Counted from the first letter of the stretch, positions 25,418 to 35,920 are shown. The stretch: 64,000 nt of DNA from Microcella alkalica (GCF_014137945.1 NZ_JACGWX010000005.1:62001-126000), one strand, 5' to 3'. Numbers and translations are program-made. The notes: generated by a model from the sequence alone, not told the origin.

Positions 25418-26536
25418 CTAACTCTCGGTTTCGTTGACTCGAAGCGATACAAAGAGGTCGGGTACGCCAAAGGTGTGCTGTGCCCGGTCATGTTGGATTC
25501 GCCCAGCGATGATCCCAGGGTGCACACCCAATTCCGTAGCTAGCTTCTTCGCGTCCGAATAGTTGCTCACCGCTTCCAGCTTCGAGTGAGCGGACGGAGG
25601 GATCAGCGTGTTCCCTGCGAAGTCGTTTGCTTCTTTTTCCTGTTTCGCTCTACCACCGTCGGCGCCGAGCCTATTCTCAACGAAAACTTCCTTCTTCCCG
25701 TGGAGCAGAACGTGTCCAAGCTCGTGGAACAGCGCAAACCACAGGTGGTCGTTGCGCTTATGCCGAACACTCAATTGAACAAGGGCTTTCGTGGGAGACA
25801 GCCAGCGTGTTGCTCCGTGCGCTCGAGCCCCTGTAACTTCCGGCACGAGCACGACCGCCACACCAGCGTTGGCGCAGATCTCCACAACTCTTGGCCAGAA
25901 TTCCACTGGGGCTAGCACAGTGAGTTCTCGGAGCTCCGGGATCGCAGCCCTCAGTCGCGCCTTGTCGAAGGGCGCGGTTTCTACTTCCTTTGCAGCTTGC
26001 TCGCCAAGACGCAACCAGGCCGCAACCGCGCCTGGATCTGCCTTGAAAGCTGATGATTGCAAGAACGCCGCCGAGGGCTTCGCCCAAGCTTCCTCCCATG
26101 CATCGATCGAGGACACACCGAAGAATTGGAGAATCTCCTGAAGCAGCGTGCCGGGATCGTGCAGAGTCGCGGTCACTACCCCCCTCTTTCGGAGTGCTGC
26201 GACGGGCATGTGTCGCAGCCATTCCTTGGAAGCAGACAGCGACTCGCGTTCGGAGGTTCGCGAGAGGGCATCACGGTAGTTCGCTTCGAGCGTGTTCCAC
26301 ACTTTCGCGGGTACGCCAGTTGCCCGCTCGAGTTTGATGGCGGTTTCATGGGTCAACGCGGCGGCGCCGCTGACAATCTGGTTTATGTGCTTGATCGATA
26401 GTCCTGTCCGCGTGGCGAGATCGGTCTGTGACAGGGGGAGGGCGTCCAAGGTTTCTCGCAACGTGGCCCCTGGTGAGCTCACCTGGTCTGGCGCGTATGG
26501 CGTCCAATTTGCGTCGGTTCGAGATGCGGTAGTCAT
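25418..26536 (-). CDS. HigA-type antitoxin fused to an ImmA/IrrE metallopeptidase
   Basis: A 372-aa two-domain regulator. Residues ~20-80 form a HigA/XRE helix-turn-helix (LSQTDLATRTGLSIKHINQIVSG). Residues ~205-330 form an ImmA/IrrE-type zinc peptidase with HELGH at 271-275 and a downstream EKEANDFAGNTLIP. Expected to neutralise the preceding HigB-like toxin and bind its promoter; the peptidase may cleave a regulator after a stress signal (family knowledge). Starts 18 bp after the toxin stop. Lower GC than surrounding housekeeping genes; divergent from the ubiquitin-like operon. Confidence 0.9.
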   Translation of the reverse strand: MTTASRTDANWTPYAPDQVSSPGATLRETLDALPLSQTDLATRTGLSIKHINQIVSGAAALTHETAIKLERATGVPAKVWNTLEANYRDALSRTSERESLSASKEWLRHMPVAALRKRGVVTATLHDPGTLLQEILQFFGVSSIDAWEEAWAKPSAAFLQSSAFKADPGAVAAWLRLGEQAAKEVETAPFDKARLRAAIPELRELTVLAPVEFWPRVVEICANAGVAVVLVPEVTGARAHGATRWLSPTKALVQLSVRHKRNDHLWFALFHELGHVLLHGKKEVFVENRLGADGGRAKQEKEANDFAGNTLIPPSAHSKLEAVSNYSDAKKLATELGVHPGIIAGRIQHDRAQHTFGVPDLFVSLRVNETES

Positions 26537-26554
26537 CGTGTATCCCAGCTCCGT

Positions 26555-26890
26555 CTAGTGGGTGTCTGCGATCTCGAGCACGCGTACGCGCGTGACGAGG
26601 GTGAGGTCAATGCCGCCGTCGGCTAGACGAGGCATCGGGGTTGTGGCTGCTTCAAAGATCAGCCGGTACGGGCCGTCGAGGTCAGCCGAGAACTGTTCAT
26701 CCCTGTCTCCGGTGAGTTGGTGACATCGGGCCTGCGGCAGCTTGTGGAACTCCGCGAGATTGTCCGAGGCGACCAGCTGATCCAGTCGCATCAGAACCTT
26801 GTCGGCTCGTTCCTGCCCAAGCTTCCGGGCTCGCAAGGAGGCGCTGTTGCACATGCGTGCGAGTCGTGAGTTGGCGAAGCCGACGTCCAT
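26555..26890 (-). CDS. HigB-like toxin (RelE/ParE superfamily)
   Basis: A 111-aa protein with the HigB pattern: FANSRLARMCNS, LGQERADKVLMRLDQLVASDNLAEF, ARCHQLTGDRDEQFSADLDGPYRLIFE and a C-terminal VRVLEIADTH. In the family it acts as a ribosome-dependent mRNA interferase. ATG 26890 is chosen because GGAGG lies 5 nt upstream; an ATG 4 codons earlier (26902) is less well placed. Toxin-first order with the HigA-ImmA gene downstream is the usual HigBA arrangement. Confidence 0.85.
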   Translation of the reverse strand: MDVGFANSRLARMCNSASLRARKLGQERADKVLMRLDQLVASDNLAEFHKLPQARCHQLTGDRDEQFSADLDGPYRLIFEAATTPMPRLADGGIDLTLVTRVRVLEIADTH

Positions 26891-26910
26891 GTCGACCTCC
26901 AATAATCATA

Positions 26911-26953
26911 CACCAAGTAGGTGTGCTAGAATGTTTGATGTACCAAGTCGGTC
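26911..26953. promoter_or_regulatory. Paired operator-like boxes between toxin-antitoxin and ubiquitin-like operons
   Basis: ACACCAAGTAGGTGT has 5-bp inverted arms (ACACC/GGTGT) around AAGTA. A related box, TACCAAGTCGGTCT, follows about 30 bp to the right, sharing ACCAAGTnGGT. Minus-strand TATGAT (26905-26910) is a good -10 for the toxin operon, and plus-strand TAGAAT (26927-26932), between the boxes, is a candidate -10 for the rightward operon. The HigA-type protein is the obvious candidate ligand (inference). Confidence 0.5.
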
Positions 26954-26995
26954 TGAAAAATACTTCCGGCTTCGCCCGGAGAAGGGTTGCACCTC

Positions 26996-27295
26996 ATGAG
27001 TAACACTATTTCAGCAGACCAGGCTGACTCCCGCGCCGCGTCGGCGGGCAAGCCTCAGAGGAGCTACGAGATCGCTGTCAACGGAGAGCTGTCCGAGGTT
27101 CAGAACGAGCGCATGACTTTCGATCAGGTCGTGGCGATCGCCTACCCGGTTCCGCCTGGCCCTGACACCGTCTACACCGTCACCTTCCGTGGCGCTAAGG
27201 GGCGCCATCACGAAGGAGAACTGGCGGCCGGCGAATCCGTGATCGTGAAGAAGAAGGGCACGGCGTTCGATGTCACGCCTACGGGAAAGTCCTAG
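26996..27295 (+). CDS. Ubiquitin-like (multiubiquitin-family) modifier protein
   Basis: A 99-aa protein; a ~22-residue flexible N-terminus is followed by one beta-grasp domain: RSYEIAVNGEL, RMTFDQVVAIAYPVPPG, TVYTVTFRGA, GELAAGESVIVKKKGTAFDV. This is the strand-strand-helix-strand-strand pattern of the bacterial multiubiquitin family. The tail ends VTPTGKS, so a Gly is two residues from the end and trimming would be needed to expose it. ATG 26996 is preceded by GAAGGG at 9 nt. It overlaps the E1-like gene by 26 bp. Expected to be adenylated and attached to a target by its neighbours (inference from gene context). Confidence 0.8.
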   Translation: MSNTISADQADSRAASAGKPQRSYEIAVNGELSEVQNERMTFDQVVAIAYPVPPGPDTVYTVTFRGAKGRHHEGELAAGESVIVKKKGTAFDVTPTGKS

Positions 27296-28445
27296 CCCCG
27301 ATCTCGCGAGGCTCGTCGCGGACGGATACGAAGTATCGATTCGCCATGGGCACCTCGTGATCAGCAATGTTCCCTACCTGACTGCAGCGGGCGATATCGC
27401 GAAGGGTGAGGTGGTTTCCGAGCTCAACGTCAGCGGTGACACCACCGTGCCGCCCGAACCTCATACCGTCTACTTCACCGGAGTGCCACACAAGGCAGCA
27501 AGCGTTCCGGTGGACGAAATACTCGCCGGTACGGGCACCCAGGAGCCAATCCCGGGGCTCTTCGCCGAATCATATTTATCGACGAAGCCGGCCAGTGGCC
27601 ATTATGCCGACTACTACGAGAAGATCTCTCAGTATGTTCGGGTGATCGCCGGGTATGCCAGAACGGTAGATCCCCGAGCTACCGCCCGCACATTTCGCCC
27701 TATCGAGACGGAAGACGACGAGTCCCCGTTCGTGTACCTGGACTCGGCCTCAGCACGCGCCGGCATCAGCGCGCTCAGCATGCGACTGGCCGCTGGGCCG
27801 ATCGGCATCATCGGCCTCGGGGGGAGTGGTTCCTACATCCTCGACCTCGTGTCCAAGACACCCGTCCCAGAAATCCACCTCTGGGATCCCGACGACTTCC
27901 TCACGCACAACGCATTCAGGGCGCCGGGTGCCGCTAGCCTGGCTCAGTTGAGCGAGAGGCCGACCAAGGTTGAGTACTTTGCCTCGCAATACTCCGCCGT
28001 GCACCGCGGAATCGTGGCTCACCCGGAGATGATCGATAACAGCACGCTGGAGCGCCTCGACGGACTGCACTTCGTATTCGTAGCGATCGATACAAGCCCT
28101 CTCAAGCGGGAGATCATTCTGTGGCTGACGAAACACGGCATCCCGATCATCGACGTGGGAATGGGTGTCATTCGGCAGCAGGACGCGCTCGGCGGGATCG
28201 TGCGCACCACCACTGTCACCCCGGCCGACCACGCGCACGTGGAGCGAAGGATTTCATTCACTGACGAACGCGAAGACGAGTACGAGCGGAACATCCAGCT
28301 GGCTGATCTGAACGCACTGAATGCTGCCATCGCCGTGATCAAGTGGAAGAAGCTCATGGGGTTCTACCGCGACGACCTCAAGGAGCTTCACACGACCTAT
28401 ACGATCGCCACCGGACAGCTGATCCATTCGGAAAAACCCTCATGA
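27270..28445 (+). CDS. DUF6791-ThiF E1-like adenylyltransferase
   Basis: A 391-aa activating-enzyme homologue. Residues ~1-165 match the DUF6791 region preceding such E1s (VISNVPYLTAAGDIAKGEVVS, HTVYFTG, STKPASGHYADYYEKI, VYLDSASARAGI). Residues ~175-391 are the ThiF/E1 fold: nucleotide loop GIIGLGGSGSYILDLV (179-194), acidic strand LWDPDDFLTHNAFRAPG (204-220), FVAIDTSP, and IDVGMGV. NIQLADLNALNAAIAVIKWKK closes the domain. The whole protein contains no cysteine, so a classical E1-thioester cannot form on it. Start overlaps the modifier gene; its TGA overlaps the DUF6527 ATG. Confidence 0.88.
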   Translation: MSRLRESPSPDLARLVADGYEVSIRHGHLVISNVPYLTAAGDIAKGEVVSELNVSGDTTVPPEPHTVYFTGVPHKAASVPVDEILAGTGTQEPIPGLFAESYLSTKPASGHYADYYEKISQYVRVIAGYARTVDPRATARTFRPIETEDDESPFVYLDSASARAGISALSMRLAAGPIGIIGLGGSGSYILDLVSKTPVPEIHLWDPDDFLTHNAFRAPGAASLAQLSERPTKVEYFASQYSAVHRGIVAHPEMIDNSTLERLDGLHFVFVAIDTSPLKREIILWLTKHGIPIIDVGMGVIRQQDALGGIVRTTTVTPADHAHVERRISFTDEREDEYERNIQLADLNALNAAIAVIKWKKLMGFYRDDLKELHTTYTIATGQLIHSEKPS

Positions 28446-28852
28446 GTCAGCATCACTTCGACGCGGAAATCGTCGAGACGATCCCGGCAGTCCGCGACCC
28501 CGGCGTGTTGTACATCTCGTTCGCACATCGAACGGCTGTGCACACCTGCGCCTGCGGGTGCGGGAATAAGGTCGTGACCCCATTGAATCCATCCGCATGG
28601 AGTGTCCGGATGGCCGGCTCCGCAGCAACACTTCACCCTTCGATCGGCAACTGGGGATTCACCTGCCGCTCTCACTACTTGATTCAGAACGGTCAAGTTG
28701 TGTGGGCAAAGGACTGGACGAGCGATGAGGTGAGCCACGGCGCAAACCGTGACCAGCGCGACCGACGCGAATACTTCACCTCCCGGACGTTGCGCGGGCG
28801 GGTCTCAAAGTTCCTCCGAGCTATGCGCGACCTGATTTGGCTGCGTAGGTGA
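28442..28852 (+). CDS. DUF6527 family protein of the ubiquitin-like operon
   Basis: A 136-aa protein. Key residues are HTCACGCG (34-41; possible metal-binding or disulfide cluster), VVTPLNPSAW, LHPSIGNWGFTCRSHY (64-79) and VVWAKDW, the conserved core of DUF6527. In related bacterial conjugation operons this family is thought to act as the modifier-processing peptidase; I recall this but cannot verify it here. The invariant Ser and His in PSIGNW/CRSHY would suit a catalytic pair (inference). Basic C-terminal tail (SKFLRAMRDLIWLRR). Coupled to the E1 gene by ATGA overlap and last gene of the operon. Confidence 0.8.
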   Translation: MSQHHFDAEIVETIPAVRDPGVLYISFAHRTAVHTCACGCGNKVVTPLNPSAWSVRMAGSAATLHPSIGNWGFTCRSHYLIQNGQVVWAKDWTSDEVSHGANRDQRDRREYFTSRTLRGRVSKFLRAMRDLIWLRR

Positions 28853-28873
28853 CCTAACAGCAGTCATCTTTCA

Positions 28874-28923
28874 GCGCTCGATCATCCGATTCTGTTGGGC
28901 TCTGTCGTGCACAGATCGAGCGC
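28874..28923. repeat. 10-bp inverted repeat behind the ubiquitin-like operon
   Basis: GCGCTCGATC (28874-28883) and GATCGAGCGC (28914-28923) are exact reverse complements with a 30-nt spacer. It is located 21 bp after the DUF6527 stop and before the purL promoter. It may be a terminator or mark the right edge of the accessory block, since the sequence returns to high GC immediately after. Confidence 0.4.
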
Positions 28924-29021
28924 CGCAGGCCAGCGCGTACGACTCCACGCCGCGGCTCGCTCATCCGCGCGGGTAGGCTGAGAGCATCCGGCACGCCCTC
29001 GACACAGGAGCCCTCGCCACC

Positions 29022-31400
<2,379 letters not shown>

Positions 31401-31415
31401 GTCTTCCGACCCTTC

Positions 31416-31460
31416 AGGGCGCCAGTTCAATGTCATGGCGTCACATTGATGTGCCGCCCT
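31416..31460. repeat. 18-bp imperfect inverted repeat after purL
   Basis: Arms 31416-31433 and 31443-31460 match at 15 of 18 positions (AGGGCG...CAATGT / ACATTG...CGCCCT) around 9 nt. It starts 15 bp beyond the purL stop. Shares the 10-mer CAGGGCGCCA with the repeat at 6194-6255, so it may belong to the same REP-like family, or serve as purL terminator. Confidence 0.5.
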
Positions 31461-31535
31461 CACACCAAACCGCAGCCCCAGCGACGCGCGACCCGCTCCG
31501 CCGGCCGCACGAACCGCGCCGAGCATCCGCGCATG

Positions 31536-31574
31536 ACGGACGGCCCCCGCCTCCACCCGACGAGGGCCGTCCGT
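31536..31574. terminator. Bidirectional terminator between purL and the acetate symporter
   Basis: ACGGACGGCCC (31536-31546) and GGGCCGTCCGT (31564-31574) form a perfect 11-bp stem with a 17-nt loop, in the gap between two convergent transcription units (purL ending 31400, symporter ending 31680). Nothing else is recognisable in 31461-31679. Confidence 0.6.
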
Positions 31575-31679
31575 GTCGTTCCGGGGCGGGCGGACCAGGC
31601 TTCCGTCCGCCCCGAACCTTCAGCCGGGATGCCGCGCGGCGGGCGACGAGCCCGGCGCGCGGCCATCCGATGCCGCGTT

Positions 31680-33290
31680 CTAGTGCGCGACCGACTTCTC
31701 GGCGCCGACGCCCGTGAGCGACCGCACCTCCATCTCGGTCTGCTTCTCGAGGCTCTCCTTCTGCCTGTCGAGCACCGACCCGAGCCAGCCGAGGAAGAAC
31801 GCGAGCGGGATCGAGACGATGCCGGGGTTCGACAGCGGGAAGATGGCGAAGTCGACCCCCTGCAGCATCGACTTCTCGCCTCCCGAGACGACGGGCGAGA
31901 GCGAGATGAGGATGATCGCCGAGATGAGACCGCCGTACATGCTCCACAGCGCGCCCTGGGTGGTGAAGTTGCGCCAGAACAGCGAGTAGACGATCGTCGG
32001 CAGGTTCGCCGACGCCGCGACCGCGAAGGCGAGCGCCACGAGGAAGGCGACGTTCTGCCCGTTCGCGCCGATGCCGCCGAGGATCGCGACGATGCCGATG
32101 ACGAGCACCGTGCGGCGCGCGACCTTGACCTCGGCCCCGGGAGCCGGGTTCCCCTTCTTGACGACGCTCGCGTAGATGTCGTGCGAGAAGGATGCCGCGG
32201 CCGTGATCGTGAGGCCGGCGACGACCGCGAGGATCGTCGCGAACGCGACCGCCGCGATGATGCCGAGAAGCACCGACCCGCCGAGCTCGAACGCGAGCAG
32301 CGGGGCCGCCGAGTTCGCGCCCCCGGGCGCCGCGGCGATGCGCTCGGCGCCGATGAGCGCGGCCGCTCCGTAGCCGAGCACGAGCGTGAAGACGTAGAAG
32401 ATTCCGATGAGCCAGATCGCCCAGACGACGCTCTTCCGGGCCTCCTTCGCGGTCGGCACCGTGTAGAAGCGCATGAGCACGTGCGGCAGAGCCGCCGTTC
32501 CGAGCACGAGCGCGAGGCCGAGCGACAGGAAGTCGAGGCGCGTGATGTCGCTCAAGCCGTACTGCAGGCCGGGGGCGAGGATCGCGGGGTTGCCCGAGGT
32601 TTCGACCGCGCTGTCGAGCAGCGTCGAGAGGTTGAAGCCGTTGATCGCGAGCACCCAGACCGTCATGACGCCGGCTCCGGCGATGAGCAGGCCGGCCTTG
32701 ATGATCTGCACCCACGTGGTGCCCTTCATGCCGCCGACGAGCACGTAGAGGATCATGAGGGCGCCCACGACGGCGATGACGATCGACTGGCCGACGCGGT
32801 CGTTGATGCCGAGGAGCAGCGCGACGAGGCCGCCCGCTCCCGCCATCTGCGCGAGCAGGTAGAAGAAGCAGACCACGAGCGTCGAGATCGCCGCGGCGAT
32901 CCGCACGGGGCGCTGCTTCAAGCGGAAGGCCAGCACGTCGGCCATCGTGAACTTGCCCGTGTTGCGCAGCAGCTCGGCGACGAGCAGCAGGGCGACGACC
33001 CACGCGACGAGGAAGCCGATCGAGAACAGGAAGCCGTCGTAGCCGTTGATCGCGATCGCGCCGACGATGCCGAGGAAGGACGCGGCTGAGAGATAGTCTC
33101 CGGCGATCGCCGCGCCGTTCTGCCCGCCCGAGAACGAGCGGCCGGCGGCGTAGTAGTCGGCGGCGGTCTTGTTGTTCCGCGAGGCGCGGAACACGATCAC
33201 CATCGTGATGGCGACGAAGATGCCGAAGATCGCGATGTTGAGGATGGGGTCACCCGGGGCGGCCGGGGCGGTGACAGCGAGGTGCAGCAT
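31680..33290 (-). CDS. actP: Cation/acetate symporter (SSS family)
   Basis: Sodium:solute symporter (536 aa) with about 13-14 membrane helices, ActP/MctC-like. Typical features: NNKTAADYYAAGRSFSGGQNG, AGDYLSAASFLG, LVGGMKGTTWVQIIKAG, LPHVLMRFYTVPTAKEARKSV, and a short cytoplasmic C-terminus. Imports acetate or other short monocarboxylates (family knowledge; the exact substrate is uncertain). Start overlaps the DUF485 gene stop by 1 bp (TGATG), so the two are coupled. Divergent from a LytS-type sensor gene. Confidence 0.9.
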   Translation of the reverse strand: MLHLAVTAPAAPGDPILNIAIFGIFVAITMVIVFRASRNNKTAADYYAAGRSFSGGQNGAAIAGDYLSAASFLGIVGAIAINGYDGFLFSIGFLVAWVVALLLVAELLRNTGKFTMADVLAFRLKQRPVRIAAAISTLVVCFFYLLAQMAGAGGLVALLLGINDRVGQSIVIAVVGALMILYVLVGGMKGTTWVQIIKAGLLIAGAGVMTVWVLAINGFNLSTLLDSAVETSGNPAILAPGLQYGLSDITRLDFLSLGLALVLGTAALPHVLMRFYTVPTAKEARKSVVWAIWLIGIFYVFTLVLGYGAAALIGAERIAAAPGGANSAAPLLAFELGGSVLLGIIAAVAFATILAVVAGLTITAAASFSHDIYASVVKKGNPAPGAEVKVARRTVLVIGIVAILGGIGANGQNVAFLVALAFAVAASANLPTIVYSLFWRNFTTQGALWSMYGGLISAIILISLSPVVSGGEKSMLQGVDFAIFPLSNPGIVSIPLAFFLGWLGSVLDRQKESLEKQTEMEVRSLTGVGAEKSVAH

Positions 33291-33649
33291 CAGCGCACGC
33301 CCTCCTTGGTCTCGAGACGGTCGCGGATGGCCGCCGCGTCGGGGTCGAGGTGCTTATTGGCGTACGAGACGTAGCTCATCGTCACCGCGAAGGTCGTGAC
33401 GACCTGCGACAGCCCGAGAAGGATCCCGACGTTGACGCTGCCGAACACGGGCGTGGCCATGAACTCGGGCGCGTAGCCGGCGAGGAGCACGTAGGTGAAG
33501 TACCAGAGCAGGCAGGCCGCGGTCACGGGGAGCACGAAGCTGCGGTGCTTGCGCTTGAGCCGACGGAACTGCTCCGACTCCTGTGTCTCTCGGAACACCG
33601 CGGCCGAATGGCCGGACGAGTGCTCCACGTTCAGGGCGTCATTGCCCAT
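33290..33649 (-). CDS. DUF485 membrane protein, symporter partner
   Basis: A 119-aa protein with two membrane helices (FVLPVTAACLLWYFTYVLLAGY and VNVGILLGLSQVVTTFAVTMSYV). The motif FRRLKRKHRSFVLP before helix 1 and YVSYANKHLDPDAAAIR after helix 2 are DUF485 signatures; such proteins are encoded directly ahead of acetate symporters. ATG 33649 has GAGGAG 6 nt upstream; longer frames upstream lack support. Confidence 0.9.
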   Translation of the reverse strand: MGNDALNVEHSSGHSAAVFRETQESEQFRRLKRKHRSFVLPVTAACLLWYFTYVLLAGYAPEFMATPVFGSVNVGILLGLSQVVTTFAVTMSYVSYANKHLDPDAAAIRDRLETKEGVR

Positions 33650-33850
33650 GGGATCTCCTCGGGAGGTCGCGGCAGCGACGACGGCGACGCTGCCGATTGG
33701 TGGCGGAACGCCCGCCAGCATCCCCCGTTCCAGGGGGCGCGTCACGAGGATGCGCGCTCATCGTCGGCGGGCGGCGTCGCCCGTGCGACGAACGGCGATC
33801 CCGTGCCGCTGAGCGCGCTCGCCGGGCCCCGCATCGCCTACCGTGGTGCC

Positions 33851-35074
33851 GTGACCGAGTCCGTGCTGCTCGCCCTCGCCATCGGCGTGCTCGTCGGCGT
33901 CGCCGCCGCGGTGCTGCTCGTCGTCGCCTGGCGCGTCGTCCGGCTCTCGCGCGAGATGGGCACGGCAGCCGAGCGCGCGACCTACTCGACCCTCCACCTC
34001 GCGAGCCAGGCCGCGACGCACGTGCGCGGCGGACTCGACACGGGCGACCCGCAGCGCGCCGTCCGCCCCCTCCGCCAGCTGCTCGACTGCCGCGTGCTCG
34101 CGCTCGCCGACGACCACGGAATCCTCGCGATCGACGCCGGCCCCGCCGACCAGCGCCTCGCCGACCAGCTGCGCGCGACGGCCGAGCGGCTCGCCGCCGA
34201 GGTGCGCGCGGGCGACCGGCCGCAGGTGTTCCGCGGCATCGACCCGACCGGCCGCGGCACCCAGGCGACGGATGCCGTGGCCGCCCCGATCATCGCGGGC
34301 GACCGCACCGCGGGCGCGATCGTCGCCTTCTCTCCCACGGTCCGTCCGGGGCTCGTGCGCGCGACGGGCGAGGTGGCCGAGTGGCTCGCGGCGCAGCTCG
34401 AGCTCGCCGAGCTCGACGCGAGCCGCGCCGCGCTCGCCGAGGCCGAGGTGAAGGCGCTGCGCAGCCAGATCAGCCCGCACTTCATCTACAACGCCCTCAC
34501 GGCGATCGCGTCGACGATCACGACGAACCCGCCGCGGGCGCGCGACCTCGTGCTCGAGTTCGCCGACTTCACACGGTACTCCTTCCGCCGGCAGGGCGAC
34601 TTCACGACCCTCGCCGACGAGCTCCGCAGCGTCGACAGCTACCTGCAGCTCGAGCGGGCGCGCTTCGGCGAGCGCCTGACCCTCACGCTGCAGGTCGCGC
34701 CCGAGGTGCTCAGCACGGTCATCCCGTTCCTCAGCGTGCAGCCGCTCGTCGAGAACGCCGTGCGGCACGGGCTCGAGCCCAAGCCCGACGGCGGGCGCAT
34801 CACCATTCGCGCGAGCGACGCGGGCGCGTTCGCGCTCATCGAGGTCGAGGATGACGGGGTCGGCATCGATCCCGAGCGCCTGCGGGGCATCCTCGCCGGG
34901 CGGCCGTCGGCCGATCACGTGGGGGTGCGCAACGTGGATGCCCGCCTCAGGCAGCTCTACGGCGACGAGCACGGCCTCGTGGTCGAGACGAACCTCGATG
35001 CGGGCACGCTCGTGCGCATGCGCGTGCCGAAGTCGCAGCCCCAGAACACGACCGCCCCGCTCTCGAGGAATTGA
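33851..35074 (+). CDS. LytS-type sensor histidine kinase
   Basis: A 407-aa membrane sensor. One N-terminal helix (LLALAIGVLVGVAAAVLLVVAW), a GAF-like sensor region (~70-185), then the His_kinase domain with phospho-acceptor His in LRSQISPHFIYNALTAIAS, and an HATPase with VQPLVENAVRHGLEPK and VEDDGVGID. GTG 33851 follows TACCGT (33839-33844) by 6 nt, suggesting leaderless expression. Pairs with the LytTR regulator 39 bp downstream. Its position between two acetate-type symporters suggests it senses or regulates monocarboxylate uptake (inference). Confidence 0.9.
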   Translation: MTESVLLALAIGVLVGVAAAVLLVVAWRVVRLSREMGTAAERATYSTLHLASQAATHVRGGLDTGDPQRAVRPLRQLLDCRVLALADDHGILAIDAGPADQRLADQLRATAERLAAEVRAGDRPQVFRGIDPTGRGTQATDAVAAPIIAGDRTAGAIVAFSPTVRPGLVRATGEVAEWLAAQLELAELDASRAALAEAEVKALRSQISPHFIYNALTAIASTITTNPPRARDLVLEFADFTRYSFRRQGDFTTLADELRSVDSYLQLERARFGERLTLTLQVAPEVLSTVIPFLSVQPLVENAVRHGLEPKPDGGRITIRASDAGAFALIEVEDDGVGIDPERLRGILAGRPSADHVGVRNVDARLRQLYGDEHGLVVETNLDAGTLVRMRVPKSQPQNTTAPLSRN

Positions 35075-35113
35075 CGCCGTGCGTCGACCCGCCGCAGTGC
35101 GAGGATGTGACCC

Positions 35114-35920
35114 GTGACCGACCCGATGACCGTGCTCGTCGCGGACGACGAGCAGCCGGCGCTCGACGAGCTCGCGTTCCTGCTCGGGCACGACGAGCGC
35201 ATCGGCACGATCCATCGCGCGTCGAACGGGGCCGATGCGCTGCGCATCCTCACGCAGGAGGCGATCGACGCCGTCTTCCTCGACATCCACATGCCGGGCC
35301 TCAGCGGCATCGACCTCGCCCGGGCGCTCGGCCACTTCGACCGTCGCCCCCCGTTCGTCTTCGTCACCGCCGACGAGGAGCGCGCCATCGAGGCCTTCGA
35401 CCTCTCGGCGGTCGACTACGTGCTCAAACCCGTCCGGGCCGAGCGGCTCGCCCGCGCGGTGGGGCGCCTGCTCGAGGCACGGGCGGCCGGCGGCGCCGAC
35501 GCCACGAGCGCACCGCCGGTCGCCGCGGCGCCCGCCGCCGCTCCGGCCGCGTCAGCCGCACCGCCCACCGCGAGCACCCCCGCGCTCGTCGCCGTGAGCC
35601 TCGGCGGCACGACGCGCATGATCCGGCAGGACTCGATCCAGTTCGTGCAGGCGCAGGGCGATTACGCGCGCCTGCACACCGAGGACGGCAGCTACCTCGT
35701 GCGCGTGCCGATGAGCGACCTCGAGCGGCAGTGGTCGGCCGCCGGCTTCGTCCGCATCCACCGCTCGTACCTCGTCTCGCTCGCGCACGTGTCGCGCCTG
35801 CGCCTGAGCGCGAGCAGCCCCACCGTGCTCGTCGGCGCGACGGAGCTGCCCGTGAGCCGCCGCCTCCTCCCCGCGCTGCGCGACCGCGTCGCCGCCAACC
35901 GCATCCGGCCCCGGGCGTGA
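35114..35920 (+). CDS. LytTR-type response regulator
   Basis: A 268-aa regulator. Receiver domain with VLVADDEQPALDEL, phospho-acceptor Asp in AVFLDIHMPGLSG, and conserved Lys in VDYVLKPVRAERL. A long Ala/Pro linker (~125-160) leads to a LytTR DNA-binding domain (IQFVQAQGDYARLHT, FVRIHRSYLVSLAHV). Acts with the upstream LytS kinase. Likely targets are the adjacent symporter genes; no binding repeats were identified with confidence. Confidence 0.92.
   Translation: MTDPMTVLVADDEQPALDELAFLLGHDERIGTIHRASNGADALRILTQEAIDAVFLDIHMPGLSGIDLARALGHFDRRPPFVFVTADEERAIEAFDLSAVDYVLKPVRAERLARAVGRLLEARAAGGADATSAPPVAAAPAAAPAASAAPPTASTPALVAVSLGGTTRMIRQDSIQFVQAQGDYARLHTEDGSYLVRVPMSDLERQWSAAGFVRIHRSYLVSLAHVSRLRLSASSPTVLVGATELPVSRRLLPALRDRVAANRIRPRA

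Noticed and set aside
28343-28441. Earlier start for the DUF6527 protein giving a 169-aa product
   Set aside because: The extra 33 residues lie wholly inside the E1-like gene in another frame; ATG 28442 in an ATGA overlap is the natural start.
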